From Streptomyces sp. GKU 895 (GTDB lineage Bacteria; Actinomycetota; Actinomycetes; Streptomycetales; Streptomycetaceae): a stretch of DNA of 64,000 bases. A program made the position numbers and the translations under genes. Below, piece by piece: positions 34,373 through 43,194 of the stretch (position 1 is its first letter; each line of letters starts with the position of its first letter). The stretch is from positions 36,886-100,885 of the forward strand of contig MWJO01000017.1 of assembly GCA_002027195.1 (NCBI GenBank), in the 5' to 3' direction. The notes beneath the pieces were generated by a model. That model saw only the letters and a program-made list of their open reading frames with translations, had not been told where the DNA came from and made no database searches.

Positions 34373-36469
34373 CTAATGGTGGGCCGGGGGGCGGTCCCAG
34401 TGGCGGTGGGACGCCACCGCGGCGGTGAAGGCCCGCAGGAACTCCTCGCCGGCCGGGCCGGGGGAGGTGTCCGTGACCACGCCCTGGTCGGCGACCACCT
34501 GGTGGAATTCCGCGGACAGCTGCACCCCCTCCGGCTCCAGGGCCGTCACCACCCCGACCCCCGAGCCGAGCGCGCCCACCGGCTTGCCGTGCCGGTAGGC
34601 GTCCCGTACGAAGCGCATCACGTCCTGGTCGGAGACGGTCGGCGGGGTACCCACCGGACCGCCGGGCAGCACGACGGCGTCGTACAGCACGGAGGCGACG
34701 GTCGGCAGCGCGCGGTCCACCGTGAACGGCTCGCCGTCGGCGCCCGTGACCGTGCCGTCCCGCGGAGCCAGCGCCTCGACGATCGCGCCCTCCGCGGTCA
34801 GCGCCTCCTTCACCGACGTCACCTGCTCGCCGTCCACGCCGTCGGCCACCAGCACCGCGATCTTCCGGGTGCGGAGCGAGCCGTCGCCGCGCAGTGACTC
34901 CAGGCTCAGCGCGGGGGAGAGCACCTTGTTCGGGGCCGCCTCGGCGGGGGCCGGTTCCGGAACGCCGATGCCCTGGGCCACTGCGGCCGCCAACTCGCCG
35001 TTCACATGCGCGAGTTGCTCGACGGTACGGGTCCGCACACTCATCGCGTCGACCTTGCCGAGCTCGAAGCGGAAGGCGTCCACGATGTGCTGCCGCTCCC
35101 AGGGCGCCATGCTGTGCCAGAACATCGCCGGCTGGCTGTAGTGGTCCTGGAAACTCGGGCTGCGACGGCGGATCTTGGCGCCGTCCACGCGTTCCGCGTA
35201 GTGCGTGTAGGCGTGGCCGTCGGCGCCCGCGTGGGCCGGGCAGCCGCCGCCGAGGGAGTTCGGGAAGTAGTTCGTACCGCTGTGGATCCTGCTCTGCCCG
35301 TACCCGTCCCGCTGGTTCGTCCGTACCGGTGCCACCGGCCGGTTCACTGGCAGCTGGGCGAAGTTGGGGCCGCCGAGCCGGATCAACTGGGTGTCCAGGT
35401 AGGAGAAGTTGCGGGCCTGGAGCAGCGGGTCGTTGGTGAAGTCGATGCCGGGCACGACGTTGGCCGTGTGGAAGGCGACCTGCTCGGTCTCGGCGAAGAA
35501 GTTCTCCGGGTTGCGGTCCAGCACCATCCGGCCGATCGGCCGCACCGGCACCTGCTCCTCCGGGATGAGCTTCGTGGCGTCCAGCAGGTCGAAGTCGAAG
35601 GCGAACTCGTCCTCCTCCGGCACGAGTTGGACACCGAGCTCCCACTCCGGGTACTCGCCGGCCTCGATCGCGTCCCACAGGTCGCCCCGGTTGAAGTCCG
35701 GGTCGCGGCCCTGGCACTCCTGCGCCTCGTCCCACACCAGCGAGTGCACGCCGAGCTTCGGCTTCCAGTGGAACTTCACGAACGTGCCGCGCCCCTCCGC
35801 GTTCACGAACCGGAAGGTGTGCACGCCGAAGCCCTGCATCATGCGGTAGCTGCGCGGGATCGCCCGGTCCGACATCAGCCACATGATCGCGTGCAGCGTC
35901 TCCGGCTGGAGCGACACGAAGTCCCACAGGGTGTCGTGGGCCGAGGCGCCGGTCGGGATGTCGTTGTGCGGCTCCGGCTTCACCGCGTGCACGAAGTCGG
36001 GGAACTTGATGCCGTCCTGGATGAAGAAGACCGGGAAGTTGTTGCCGACCAGGTCGTAATTGCCTTCGGACGTATAGAACTTGGTGGCGAAGCCGCGCAC
36101 GTCCCGCACGGTGTCCGCGGAGCCCTTCGGGCCCTGCACGGTCGAGAACCGCACGAAGACGGGGGTGCGCACGGCCGGGTCCTGGAGGAAGGCCGCGCGG
36201 GTGAACTCCGCGCAGGACTCGTACGGTTCGAAGTATCCGTAGGCGCCCGCGCCCCGTGCGTGCACCACCCGCTCCGGGATCCGCTCGTGGTCGAAGCGGG
36301 TGAGCTTCTCCCGGAAGTGGAAGTCCTCCATCAGGGTGGGGCCGCGCTCCCCGGCCGCGAGGGAGTCGTCGGTGTGGTCGACCTCCACGCCCTGGTCGGT
36401 GGTGAGCGGGCCGGCCGTGGGGTCGTCCGCCCGGAAGCCGTCGCGCTGCTGCTGCTTGCGGTCCGTCAT
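34373..36469 (-). CDS. katE: large-subunit (HPII-type) catalase KatE
   Basis: A 698-residue haem catalase. The catalytic His is in [15 protein letters not shown], the distal Asn in [21 protein letters not shown], the proximal haem Tyr region in [15 protein letters not shown]. The extra C-terminal ~170 residues form the flavodoxin/class-I-amidotransferase-like domain that distinguishes large HPII catalases from ~500-residue ones ([14 protein letters not shown] ... [12 protein letters not shown]). The start at 36469 shares one base with the stop of the PfpI gene, so the two are cotranslated. Destroys hydrogen peroxide; in Streptomyces large catalases are often osmotic- or SigB-controlled. Confidence 0.95.
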   Translation of the reverse strand: MTDRKQQQRDGFRADDPTAGPLTTDQGVEVDHTDDSLAAGERGPTLMEDFHFREKLTRFDHERIPERVVHARGAGAYGYFEPYESCAEFTRAAFLQDPAVRTPVFVRFSTVQGPKGSADTVRDVRGFATKFYTSEGNYDLVGNNFPVFFIQDGIKFPDFVHAVKPEPHNDIPTGASAHDTLWDFVSLQPETLHAIMWLMSDRAIPRSYRMMQGFGVHTFRFVNAEGRGTFVKFHWKPKLGVHSLVWDEAQECQGRDPDFNRGDLWDAIEAGEYPEWELGVQLVPEEDEFAFDFDLLDATKLIPEEQVPVRPIGRMVLDRNPENFFAETEQVAFHTANVVPGIDFTNDPLLQARNFSYLDTQLIRLGGPNFAQLPVNRPVAPVRTNQRDGYGQSRIHSGTNYFPNSLGGGCPAHAGADGHAYTHYAERVDGAKIRRRSPSFQDHYSQPAMFWHSMAPWERQHIVDAFRFELGKVDAMSVRTRTVEQLAHVNGELAAAVAQGIGVPEPAPAEAAPNKVLSPALSLESLRGDGSLRTRKIAVLVADGVDGEQVTSVKEALTAEGAIVEALAPRDGTVTGADGEPFTVDRALPTVASVLYDAVVLPGGPVGTPPTVSDQDVMRFVRDAYRHGKPVGALGSGVGVVTALEPEGVQLSAEFHQVVADQGVVTDTSPGPAGEEFLRAFTAAVASHRHWDRPPAHH

Positions 36470-37011
36470 CAGGCGGCCTCCTTCGCGAAGACGTCCAGGA
36501 ACGTCTCGCAGAACGCCTTCAGGTCGTCCGGCTTGCGGCTGGTGACCAGCTTGTTCGGGCCGTGGTCGCAGACCTTGACCTGTTCGTCGACCCAGCTGCC
36601 GCCCGCGTTGCGGATGTCGGTTTGCAGACTCGGCCACGAGGTCAGCACCCGGCCCCGGACCACGTCCGCCTCCACCAGCGTCCACGGGGCGTGGCAGATC
36701 GCCGCGACGGGGCGGCCCTGGTCGAAGAAGTCCCGTACGAAACCGACCGCCTTCTCGTCGGTCCGCAGGAAGTCCGGGTTGGCGACCCCGCCGGGCAGCA
36801 CCAGGCCGTCGAAGGAGTCGGCGGACGTCTCGCCCACGACCTCCTGCACGGGGAAGGTGTCCGCCTTGTCGAGGTGCTCGAACGCCTGGATCTCCCCGGA
36901 CTTGGTCGACACCAGCACGGGTTCGTGCCCGGCGTCCACGGCGGCCTGCCACGGGTCGGTGAGCTCGATCTGCTCGACGCCTTCGGGTGCGGTCAGGAAT
37001 GCGATGCGCAT
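36469..37011 (-). CDS. DJ-1/PfpI family protein (class I glutamine-amidotransferase-like)
   Basis: A 180-residue protein of the PfpI/YhbO type, with the nucleophile-elbow Cys106 followed by His107 (AAICHAPWTL) and Glu near residue 14. Members act as stress-induced proteases, chaperones or deglycases; which one is unresolved. It resembles the C-terminal domain of the catalase encoded next to it, a recurring pairing. GGAG precedes the ATG at 37011. Upstream lie tandem 37-bp repeats. Confidence 0.9.
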   Translation of the reverse strand: MRIAFLTAPEGVEQIELTDPWQAAVDAGHEPVLVSTKSGEIQAFEHLDKADTFPVQEVVGETSADSFDGLVLPGGVANPDFLRTDEKAVGFVRDFFDQGRPVAAICHAPWTLVEADVVRGRVLTSWPSLQTDIRNAGGSWVDEQVKVCDHGPNKLVTSRKPDDLKAFCETFLDVFAKEAA

Positions 37012-37021
37012 GATGTCTCCA

Positions 37022-37114
37022 CGTCCTTTCGTGACACGCCGTCTCAGCGATGCCTCAACGGCTGTTCGCGGCACGTCCTCTGAGCGGTGCCTCAACGTCC
37101 CTTTGTGGCACGCC
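37022..37114 (-). repeat. 2.5 tandem copies of a 37-bp unit at the end of the 37092 gene
   Basis: Units 37022-37058 and 37059-37095 are 28/37 identical; a partial third copy (37096-37114) matches unit 1 at 16 of 19 positions. On the minus strand each reads like the gene end ...ATKGR-stop followed by a purine-rich stretch, so the 3' end of the upstream gene has been copied toward the PfpI start. Confidence 0.8.
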
Positions 37115-37748
37115 AGTGAGCCTCGTCGCTCTTCGCGCGCTTCTTGCTCCGCTTCGCCGCACGCCGGCAGCGCAGCAGTTCCTCTCCGTACGGCAGCAGC
37201 ACACAGGCGCCGATCGCGGCCGTGATGCCCGCGATGTAGCCGCGGGACAGCTGCGGGCGGCGCGGCACCAGCCGCCAGGCGTCCGGATCGCCCCGGCCGC
37301 CGCGCAGGAGTGACTTCACCTGGTCGGCGTGCAGACACATCAGGGCCGCCAGCGCACCGAACGGCAGCGACTCCAGGAAGCTGTGGATGTGCTGCTCGAT
37401 CGGCCTGACCTCGCGCTCGCTGCGCACGGCGGTCCGTACGTCCCACAGCGCGGTGGCCTCGTGCACCGCGGCGCCGCCCAACTGCACGGCGAGCAGTGCC
37501 GGGTTGACCTCGTAGCGCAGGGTGGCCGCGATCGGGATGCCGACCTCGGCCATCATCAGCGAGTGGATCAGGGACTCCTTGGTGCCCGCGGTGTCCTCGA
37601 TACGGGTCCGACGGTGCATGGCCCAGTCGGCGAGACCGGGCACGAACCAGCTGGGCAGCAGTCCGTAGAGCAGATACCGGGTGGTGGCCTCGCGTACGTC
37701 CACGGCGCTGCCGTAGGCGCTGACCTGCGCAACCTGGTCGCGGCTCAC
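37092..37748 (-). CDS. uncharacterised membrane-associated protein
   Basis: 218 residues that I do not recognise by function. Several hydrophobic segments are visible (RYLLYGLLPSWFVPGLADW, SLIHSLMMAEVGIPIAATL, FLESLPFGALAALMCLHADQ, YIAGITAAIGACVLLPYGEELL), with an RRTRIEDTAGTKESLIH stretch between the first two and a strongly basic C-terminus (RCRRAAKRSKKRAKSDEAHW). Likely an inner-membrane protein. Its start overlaps the CBS gene by four bases and it precedes PfpI-KatE, so it is part of a four-gene stress operon. Confidence 0.75.
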   Translation of the reverse strand: MSRDQVAQVSAYGSAVDVREATTRYLLYGLLPSWFVPGLADWAMHRRTRIEDTAGTKESLIHSLMMAEVGIPIAATLRYEVNPALLAVQLGGAAVHEATALWDVRTAVRSEREVRPIEQHIHSFLESLPFGALAALMCLHADQVKSLLRGGRGDPDAWRLVPRRPQLSRGYIAGITAAIGACVLLPYGEELLRCRRAAKRSKKRAKSDEAHWRATKGR

Positions 37749-38248
37749 AGGCCACCCCGACCGGGTGCTGCGGGCCGGGAGCCGGGCGGGTTGCCGCCCA
37801 TGGGCTCGGCTCCGCCATAGGTGCCCGGCCTGCTGTCCGGGTCGGCTCGGCTGATGTCGGCCAGGATCGAGTCGGGGGCCTCCGCCTCCGCCAGATCACC
37901 CAGGCTCACCATGCCGACCGGCAGCCCGTCCTCGACGACCGGCAGCCGGCGCACGGCATGCGCCCGCATCAGCGCCGCCGCGGCCGTCACCGGGTCCTGC
38001 GGGGCGACCAGCACCGGCTCGGCGCTGCACACCGAGCCGACGCTCGTCGTCAGCGGATCGGCGCCCTCGGCGACCGCCCGTACCGTGATGTCACGGTCGG
38101 TGAGCATCCCGACGACCTCCTGGCCGTCGGCCACCAGGACATCGCCGATGTCCTGCGCCCGCATCAGCTGCGCCGCCTCGACGAGCGAGGCGTCGGGGCG
38201 GACCGCGACCACCCCCGGCGTCATGACGTCCCTCACGAATTCAGCCAT
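37745..38248 (-). CDS. CBS-domain pair protein
   Basis: A 167-residue protein made of two CBS motifs: VRDVMTPGVVAVRPDASLVEAAQLMRAQDIGDVLVADGQEVVGMLTDRDITVRAV and a second ending RRLPVVEDGLPVGMVSLGDLA. Paired CBS domains bind adenine nucleotides and sense energy state. Pro/Gly-rich tail follows. Start ATG 38248 (MAEFVRDVM) chosen because the upstream open frame looks non-coding. First gene of the CBS / membrane protein / PfpI / KatE operon. Confidence 0.9.
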   Translation of the reverse strand: MAEFVRDVMTPGVVAVRPDASLVEAAQLMRAQDIGDVLVADGQEVVGMLTDRDITVRAVAEGADPLTTSVGSVCSAEPVLVAPQDPVTAAAALMRAHAVRRLPVVEDGLPVGMVSLGDLAEAEAPDSILADISRADPDSRPGTYGGAEPMGGNPPGSRPAAPGRGGL

Positions 38249-38330
38249 CACTGGGGACCTTCCTCCGTTTCCGGCGTTTCCGGCCCACGGGGCCACCGCG
38301 GCCGTTCCGACCCGTAGGTCTCGTGGCGTG

Positions 38331-38705
38331 CTACGTCTCCTCCCGCACCAGTGCCTCGGCCAGTTCCTGGACGGTGCCGTAACGCTGCTCCGACGGGAGC
38401 TGCTCCACGGCCTCCACCAGCGTGTCCGGCGCGTAGGCCCGGCGCAGGGTGCCGGCCAGGTGGCGTGGGGGTGCCGGGAAGGCGCTGCGGGTCAGATGGC
38501 GGGCCAGCTCCTGGCGGACCGTGCCCACAGAGGCGCCGCCCGGTGTCACCGGGCCGCCGGCCAGCTGGGGATCGTCGTCGGCGGTCGGCTCGGGGTCGTG
38601 CCATTCCTCGGTGCGGGTGGGGTGCCCGGATCGGAGCAGCCCTTGGAGCTCGTGTTTCATCTCGTCGTCGCGGTGGCGGCTCAGTCGGTCGCTGCCTCGC
38701 TGCAT
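38331..38705 (-). CDS. DUF2795-like protein
   Basis: A 124-residue protein beginning MQRGSDRLSRHRDDEMKHELQG and containing RTEEWHDPEP followed by a helical C-terminal half (VRQELARHLTRSAFP ... VEAVEQLPSEQRYGTVQELAEAL). This matches the Streptomyces DUF2795 family, small stress-associated proteins of unknown function. The start at 38705 lies below a SigB-type promoter candidate. Confidence 0.78.
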   Translation of the reverse strand: MQRGSDRLSRHRDDEMKHELQGLLRSGHPTRTEEWHDPEPTADDDPQLAGGPVTPGGASVGTVRQELARHLTRSAFPAPPRHLAGTLRRAYAPDTLVEAVEQLPSEQRYGTVQELAEALVREET

Positions 38706-38740
38706 GACTCTCCCTCCAGATGTTCGGGGGTGGCGACCGC

Positions 38741-38765
38741 GTACCCGAGCACGCGCCGCCGACAC
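38741..38765 (-). promoter_or_regulatory. candidate SigB-type promoter (GTGT-N15-GGGTAC) for the DUF2795-like gene
   Basis: Minus strand: GTGT (38765-38762), 15 bases, GGGTAC (38746-38741). Predicted transcription start about 38734, roughly 30 bases before the ATG, with GGAGGGAGAG as ribosome-binding site. Confidence 0.5.
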
Positions 38766-38845
38766 GGGGGTTTGCGCTCCGGTTCCGGGGAGACCCGCCG
38801 GACGCCCCCCAACGCCCCCCACGCGATCCCGGGGAAGGAACCGTC

Positions 38846-38986
38846 ATGGCGATGTTCGCTGTGCTGATCCCGTTCGTCATGCTCGGCGTGATGCTGGCAC
38901 TGGGCCGTTACGAGGAGCTGCTGCTGCCCGAGCAGCGGGACGAGGTGAGGGAGCTGGTGCCGCTCACGGAGCCGCAAGAGAGCTGA
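38846..38986 (+). CDS. small membrane protein
   Basis: A 46-residue peptide with one N-terminal hydrophobic helix (MAMFAVLIPFVMLGVMLALGRYEELLLP) and a polar acidic tail. GAAGGA lies upstream of ATG 38846. Small proteins of this type are common and unstudied in Streptomyces. Confidence 0.65.
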   Translation: MAMFAVLIPFVMLGVMLALGRYEELLLPEQRDEVRELVPLTEPQES

Positions 38987-39015
38987 ACTCCGCTCGGTCA
39001 CCTCGGTCCAGGGGA

Positions 39016-39044
39016 CTGACACGGCCAAGGTGGGCGTGTAGATT
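39016..39044 (+). promoter_or_regulatory. vegetative-type promoter (CTGACA-N17-TAGATT) for the solute-binding lipoprotein
   Basis: CTGACA (39016-39021) and TAGATT (39039-39044) with a 17-base spacer match ten of twelve positions of the HrdB consensus TTGACA / TAGRRT. Transcription would begin about 39051, leaving a ~55-base leader before ATG 39107. Confidence 0.6.
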
Positions 39045-39106
39045 GCGGGCGTCAAGAATCTGCGCACCATTGGTGGTTCGACCGTCCGAGTCTCCAGGGG
39101 GAGCCC

Positions 39107-40084
39107 ATGCAACGGCGGCGCACACTCGGACTTCTCACCGCGGCGATGCTCGTCGGCGCCGCCGGCTGCGGGTCCTCCGACTCCGGCAGCGGCGCCGCCT
39201 CGCCGGCCGGCGGGGGCAAGACCACGCAGGTGACCGTCGGCATCATTCCCATCATCGACGTGGCCCCCCTGTACCTCGGACAGAAGAAGGGCTTCTTCGC
39301 CGACCGCGGCATCGAGCTGAAGACCGTGACCGCGCAGGGCGGCGCCGCGATCATCCCCGGCGTGGCGAGCGGGCAGTTCCAGTTCGGGTTCAGCAACACC
39401 ACGTCGCTGATGATCGCCCAGACGAAGGGCGTCCCGGTCAAGTCCGTGGTCAACGGGGCCGCTTCCAACGGCAAGGTCGGCGCCGACGTCACCGGTGTCC
39501 TCGTCAAGAAGGACAGCTCCATCAAGTCGGCGAAGGGCCTGGCCGGACACACCGTCGCGGTCAACACCCTTCAGAACATCGGGAGTACGACGGTCAGGGA
39601 GTCCGTGCGCAAGGCGGGCGGCGACCCCGACAAGGTGAAGTTCGTCGAGCTCCCCTTCGACCAGATGCCCGCCGCCCTCGACGGCGGACGCGTCGACGCC
39701 GCCTGGATGGGCGACCCGGCGAAGTCCATCGCCGAACAGCAGGGCGCCCGTAGCGTGGCGTCCCCGTTCGCCGAGACCGACCCGAAGCTGACCGTGGCGA
39801 CGTACTTCACCTCCACGCAGATCACCCAGCGCAACCCCGAGTTGGTGAAGAAGTTCACCGAGGCGATGGCCGAGTCGCTGAAGTACGCCTCCCAGCACCC
39901 GGACGAGGCACGGCAGATCCTCACCGCCTACACCAAGATCGACGCGGGCCTGCTGGACACGCTCACCCTGCCCGCCTGGCCCGCCGAGGTCGACACGGCC
40001 TCCCTGGAGAAGCTGGCCTCCCTCGGCGAACAGGACGGCCTCTTCGGCGACAAGAAGCCGGACATCCAGGCGCTGTTCGGCTAG
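39107..40084 (+). CDS. ABC transporter solute-binding lipoprotein (NMT1/SsuA-like)
   Basis: A 325-residue periplasmic-type binding protein. The signal peptide RRRTLGLLTAAMLVGAAGC ends in a lipobox with Cys21, followed by a Ser/Gly linker. The mature part (VGIIPIIDVAPLYLGQKKGFFADRGIELKTVTAQGG, LDGGRVDAAWMGDPAKS) belongs to the NMT1/TauA/SsuA group that binds sulfonates, nitrate-like ions or thiamine precursors. No permease or ATPase genes are next to it, so it is an orphan. The convergent neighbour is a thiamine-diphosphate enzyme, which makes a thiamine-precursor ligand conceivable but unproven. Confidence 0.9.
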   Translation: MQRRRTLGLLTAAMLVGAAGCGSSDSGSGAASPAGGGKTTQVTVGIIPIIDVAPLYLGQKKGFFADRGIELKTVTAQGGAAIIPGVASGQFQFGFSNTTSLMIAQTKGVPVKSVVNGAASNGKVGADVTGVLVKKDSSIKSAKGLAGHTVAVNTLQNIGSTTVRESVRKAGGDPDKVKFVELPFDQMPAALDGGRVDAAWMGDPAKSIAEQQGARSVASPFAETDPKLTVATYFTSTQITQRNPELVKKFTEAMAESLKYASQHPDEARQILTAYTKIDAGLLDTLTLPAWPAEVDTASLEKLASLGEQDGLFGDKKPDIQALFG

Positions 40085-40091
40085 GGGGCCC

Positions 40092-40165
40092 GGGTCCGGG
40101 CAGGGTCTGCTACTTCTTGTCCCGGCCCGGGTTCGGGCAGGGCCTGCTACTTCTTGTCCCGGCCC
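40092..40165. repeat. two tandem copies of a 37-bp unit at the 3' end of the thiamine-diphosphate oxidase gene
   Basis: Bases 40092-40128 and 40129-40165 differ at only two of 37 positions. The right copy holds the last codons and stop (GRDKK, TAG) of the minus-strand gene; the left copy repeats that gene end in non-coding DNA before the convergent lipoprotein stop. Confidence 0.92.
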
Positions 40166-41942
40166 GGCAGGAACTCCTGCACCTTCGCCTTGAGCCCCTG
40201 CTTGATCATCGACCCGCGGTCCGCGTCACCCTTGAGGATCGACGCGGCCGTCGCCTCCATCTGCTCCCAGGTCGCGTGCGGCGGGATCGGCGGTACGGCC
40301 GGGTCGGTGAGGAACTCGATCACCGCGGGCCCGTCCGCCTCGAGGCCCGCACGCCAGCCCGCCTCGACGTCCTCGGGCTTCTCCACCCGGATGCCGGTCA
40401 GCCCGAGCGAACGGGCGAACGCGGCGTACTGCACGTCCGGCAGCTCCTGCGAGGGCAGGAAGGACGGGGCGCCCTCCATCGCCCGCATCTCCCAGGTCAC
40501 CTGGTTGAGATCGTGGTTGTTGAACACCCCGATCACCAGCCGCGGGTCCTCCCACAGGTCCTTGTACTTGGCGGCCGTGATCAGCTCCGCGAGACCGTTC
40601 ATCTGCATCGCCCCGTCCCCGACCAGCGCGATCGCCGGACGGTCGGGATGCGCGAACTTCGCGCCGATGGCGTACGGCACCCCGCAGCCCATCGTCGCCA
40701 GCGTGCCGGACAGCGAGGACCGCATGCCGGGCCGCATCGTCAGATGGCGGGCGTACCAGTTGGCCGCCGAACCCGAGTCGGAGGACACGATCGCGTTGCC
40801 GGGCAGCAGCGGGTCCAGGGCCGCGGCCACGTACTCCGGGTTGATCGGGTCGGCCGACAGCTGGGCCCGTCGCCCCATCACCTCACGCCAGCGCCGCACG
40901 TTGTCGCACACCGTGTCGTACCACTGCCGCCCGCGCCCTTCGCCGTTCAGCAGCGGGATCAGCCGCTCCAGCGTCGCCTTCGCGTCGCCGACGAGATTCA
41001 CCTCGTACGGATAACGCATCCCGACCATGTGCGGGTCGATGTCGATCTGCACCCCGCGCGCCTTGCCGAACTCCGGCATGAACTGCGTGTAGGGGAAGGA
41101 CGATCCGATGGTCAGCAGGGTGTCGCAGTCCCGCATCAGCTCGTACGACGGACGCGTGCCGAGCAGCCCGATCGAGCCGGTGACGTACGGGAGTTCGTCG
41201 CTCAGGACGTCCTTGCCGAGGAGCGCCTTGGCGACGCCCGCGCCGAGCAGCTCGGCGACCCGCTCCACCTCCGCCCGCGCCCCGGCCGCGCCCTGGCCGA
41301 CCAACAGGGCGACCTTGTCACCGGAGTTGAGGATCTCGGCGGCCCGGTTCAGGGACTCCTCGGACGGCACGGCCGTCCACGAACTGCGGTCCAGGCTGGA
41401 CGGGACCATCTTGAACTCGTGCGTGGGCGGCGAGTAGTCGAGCTCCTGGACGTCGCCCGGGATGATGATCGCCGTGGGGCAGCGGCGGGCGTACGCGGTG
41501 CGCAGCGCCCGGTCCAGCACGTTCGGCAGCTGCTCGGGGACCGTCACCGTCTCCACGAACTCCGAGGCGACGTCCTTGAACAGCGTGTGCAGGTCGACCT
41601 CCTGCTGGTACGAGCCGCCCATCGCGGTGCGGTGCGTCTGGCCGACGATCGCCAGCACCGGCACATGGTCCAGCTTCGCGTCGTACAGGCCGTTGAGGAG
41701 ATGGATCGCACCGGGCCCCGACGTCGCCGCGCACACTCCGACGCGACCACTGAACTTGGCGTAACCGACGCCTCGAACGCCGACATCTCCTCGTGCCGCG
41801 ACTGCACGAACCGCGGCTGGTTCTCGGCCCGGCCCCACGCGGCGAGCAGGCCGTTGATGCCGTCGCCGGGATAGCCGAACACATGCTCCACACCCCATTC
41901 GCGCAACCGCTCGAGGATGTGGTCGGAGACCTTGGTGCTCAT
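40147..41942 (-). pseudogene. thiamine pyrophosphate-requiring enzyme (pyruvate oxidase / acetolactate-synthase-like), frameshifted near 41768
   Basis: About 598 residues after repair. N-terminus MSTKVSDHILERLREWGVEHVFGYPGDGINGLLAAW carries the conserved start of the pyrimidine domain; after HEEMSAFEA the frame shifts and continues VGYAKFSGRVGVCAATSGPGAIHLLNGLYDAKLDHVPVLAIVGQ. Restoring one G (GAGGCG-TCGG to GAGGCGGTCGG, minus strand) joins them. The pyrophosphate site is VGDGAMQMNGLAELITAA...NNHDLN. Closest functional groups are pyruvate dehydrogenase (quinone)/oxidase and related decarboxylases; the choice needs phylogeny. It is divergent from a sigma factor gene and ends in a duplicated 37-bp unit. 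Confidence 0.87.
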
Positions 41943-41990
41943 GGAGAAAACCTCCCGGACGTCGGAAATGCACAGGCAGCGCCTTCCGAG

Positions 41991-42014
41991 TCACCCCAGG
42001 GGCCCCGGGAAAAC
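41991..42014 (-). promoter_or_regulatory. weak SigB-type promoter candidate (GTTT-N14-GGGTGA)
   Basis: Minus strand GTTT (42014-42011), 14 bases, GGGTGA (41996-41991). The -35 and spacing fit, but the last two -10 bases do not. About 50 bases upstream of the thiamine-diphosphate enzyme start. Confidence 0.25.
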
Positions 42015-42184
42015 CTGCGCCCCGGTTTGCGGGCGAGAGCCGGGGGCAGGCGCACTGTCAGTGCTTCGGACAGGAGGCACGTCCGTGGGAGCGGCCCTCG
42101 CGCCGCCACGGCTGTGCCTGTCCGGGGCGGCCTCCCGCGGTGACCGCGCAACCCGGCTCACCACCAAGGGAGTTGCTACGCATC

Positions 42185-42979
42185 ATGGCCATGCGTACGA
42201 GCGCGAAGCATCACCCGCATGACGACGCCCCCGACACCGCGGACGCCTTCCGCCGACTGGCCGGACTGCCCGACGGCCCCGAGCGCGAGACCCTGCGCGG
42301 CGAGATCATCGAGGCCTGGCTGCCCATGGCCGACCGGCTCGCGGGACGGTTCCGCAGCCGCGGCGAGAGCTTCGACGACCTGCGCCAGGTCGCGGCCCTC
42401 GGCCTGGTCAAGGCCGTCGACCGCTACGACCCCGAGCGCGGCAACGCCTTCGAGAGCTACGCCGTGCCCACCATCACCGGCGAGATAAAGCGCCACTTCC
42501 GCGACCACATGTGGACGCTGCACGTGCCACGCCGGGTGCAGGAACTGCGGAACCGGGTGCGGTTCGCGAGCCAGGACCTCTCCCAGACCATCCCCGGCCG
42601 CCGGCCCACCGTCGCGGAGATCGCCGAGCACGCGCGGATGAGCGAGGAGGACGTGCTGACCGGGCTGGAGGCGCTGGAGAGCTTCACCGCGCTGTCGCTG
42701 GACGCGGAGCTGCCCGGCAGCGAGGACGGGTACTCGCTGAGCGACGCGCTGGGATCGCCGGATCCGGCGCTGGAGACGGTGGTGGACCGGGAGTCGGTCG
42801 CACCGCGGCTCGCCGCGCTGCCCGAGCGGGAACGGGCGATCTTGTACATGCGGTTCTTCGGGGACATGACCCAGAGTCGGATCGCCGAGCAGCTGGGGAT
42901 CTCGCAGATGCATGTGTCCCGGCTGATCAGCCGGTGTTGTGGGTTGGTTCGGGAGCAGGTGTTGAAGGACGGGGCTTAG
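42185..42979 (+). CDS. RNA polymerase sigma factor, SigB/SigF/SigG family
   Basis: A 264-residue group-3 sigma factor with regions 2, 3 and 4: LPMADRLAGRFRSRGESFDDLRQVAALGLVKAVDRYDPERGNAFESYAVPTITGEIKRHFRDH (region 2), VAEIAEHARMSEEDV (region 3) and LPERERAILYMRFFGDMTQSRIAEQLGISQMHVSRL (region 4 helix-turn-helix). Streptomyces has about nine such factors controlling osmotic stress and development, usually recognising GTTT/GGGTA promoters like several seen here. No anti-sigma or anti-anti-sigma gene is adjacent, so control is remote, perhaps by a partner-switching ATPase elsewhere. Start is ATG 42185 or 42191; neither has a strong ribosome-binding site. Confidence 0.9.
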   Translation: MAMRTSAKHHPHDDAPDTADAFRRLAGLPDGPERETLRGEIIEAWLPMADRLAGRFRSRGESFDDLRQVAALGLVKAVDRYDPERGNAFESYAVPTITGEIKRHFRDHMWTLHVPRRVQELRNRVRFASQDLSQTIPGRRPTVAEIAEHARMSEEDVLTGLEALESFTALSLDAELPGSEDGYSLSDALGSPDPALETVVDRESVAPRLAALPERERAILYMRFFGDMTQSRIAEQLGISQMHVSRLISRCCGLVREQVLKDGA

Positions 42980-43000
42980 ACCGTAGGGGTGCGGATGTCG

Positions 43001-43079
43001 TGCCGGGTGCGGGTGCATCGTGGTTGCTCGCGCTCACGCGGCGGAGCCGCATGCCGATACGCCCCGCGCCCCTAGGGGG
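43001..43079 (+). repeat. Streptomyces-type intergenic repeat with hairpins
   Basis: The stretch with GTTGCTCGCG, then GCGGCGGAGCCGC and CCCCGCGCCCCTAGGGG resembles a short intergenic element I know to recur at gene ends in many Streptomyces genomes. GCGGC/GCCGC and CCCCTAGGGG can fold; it probably acts as the sigma gene's terminator. Identification is from memory of the motif, not a search. Confidence 0.5.
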
Positions 43080-43194
43080 TTTCACCCGGTCGGCGTCTAT
43101 CTGTCCCGCTAATGGGGCTCTGGCGCGCGCGTCCTGCGCGTGGGCGGGCTGTGATGGACGCAGTGATCTGTCCGCGGTCTAAGGAGCCCCCCTC

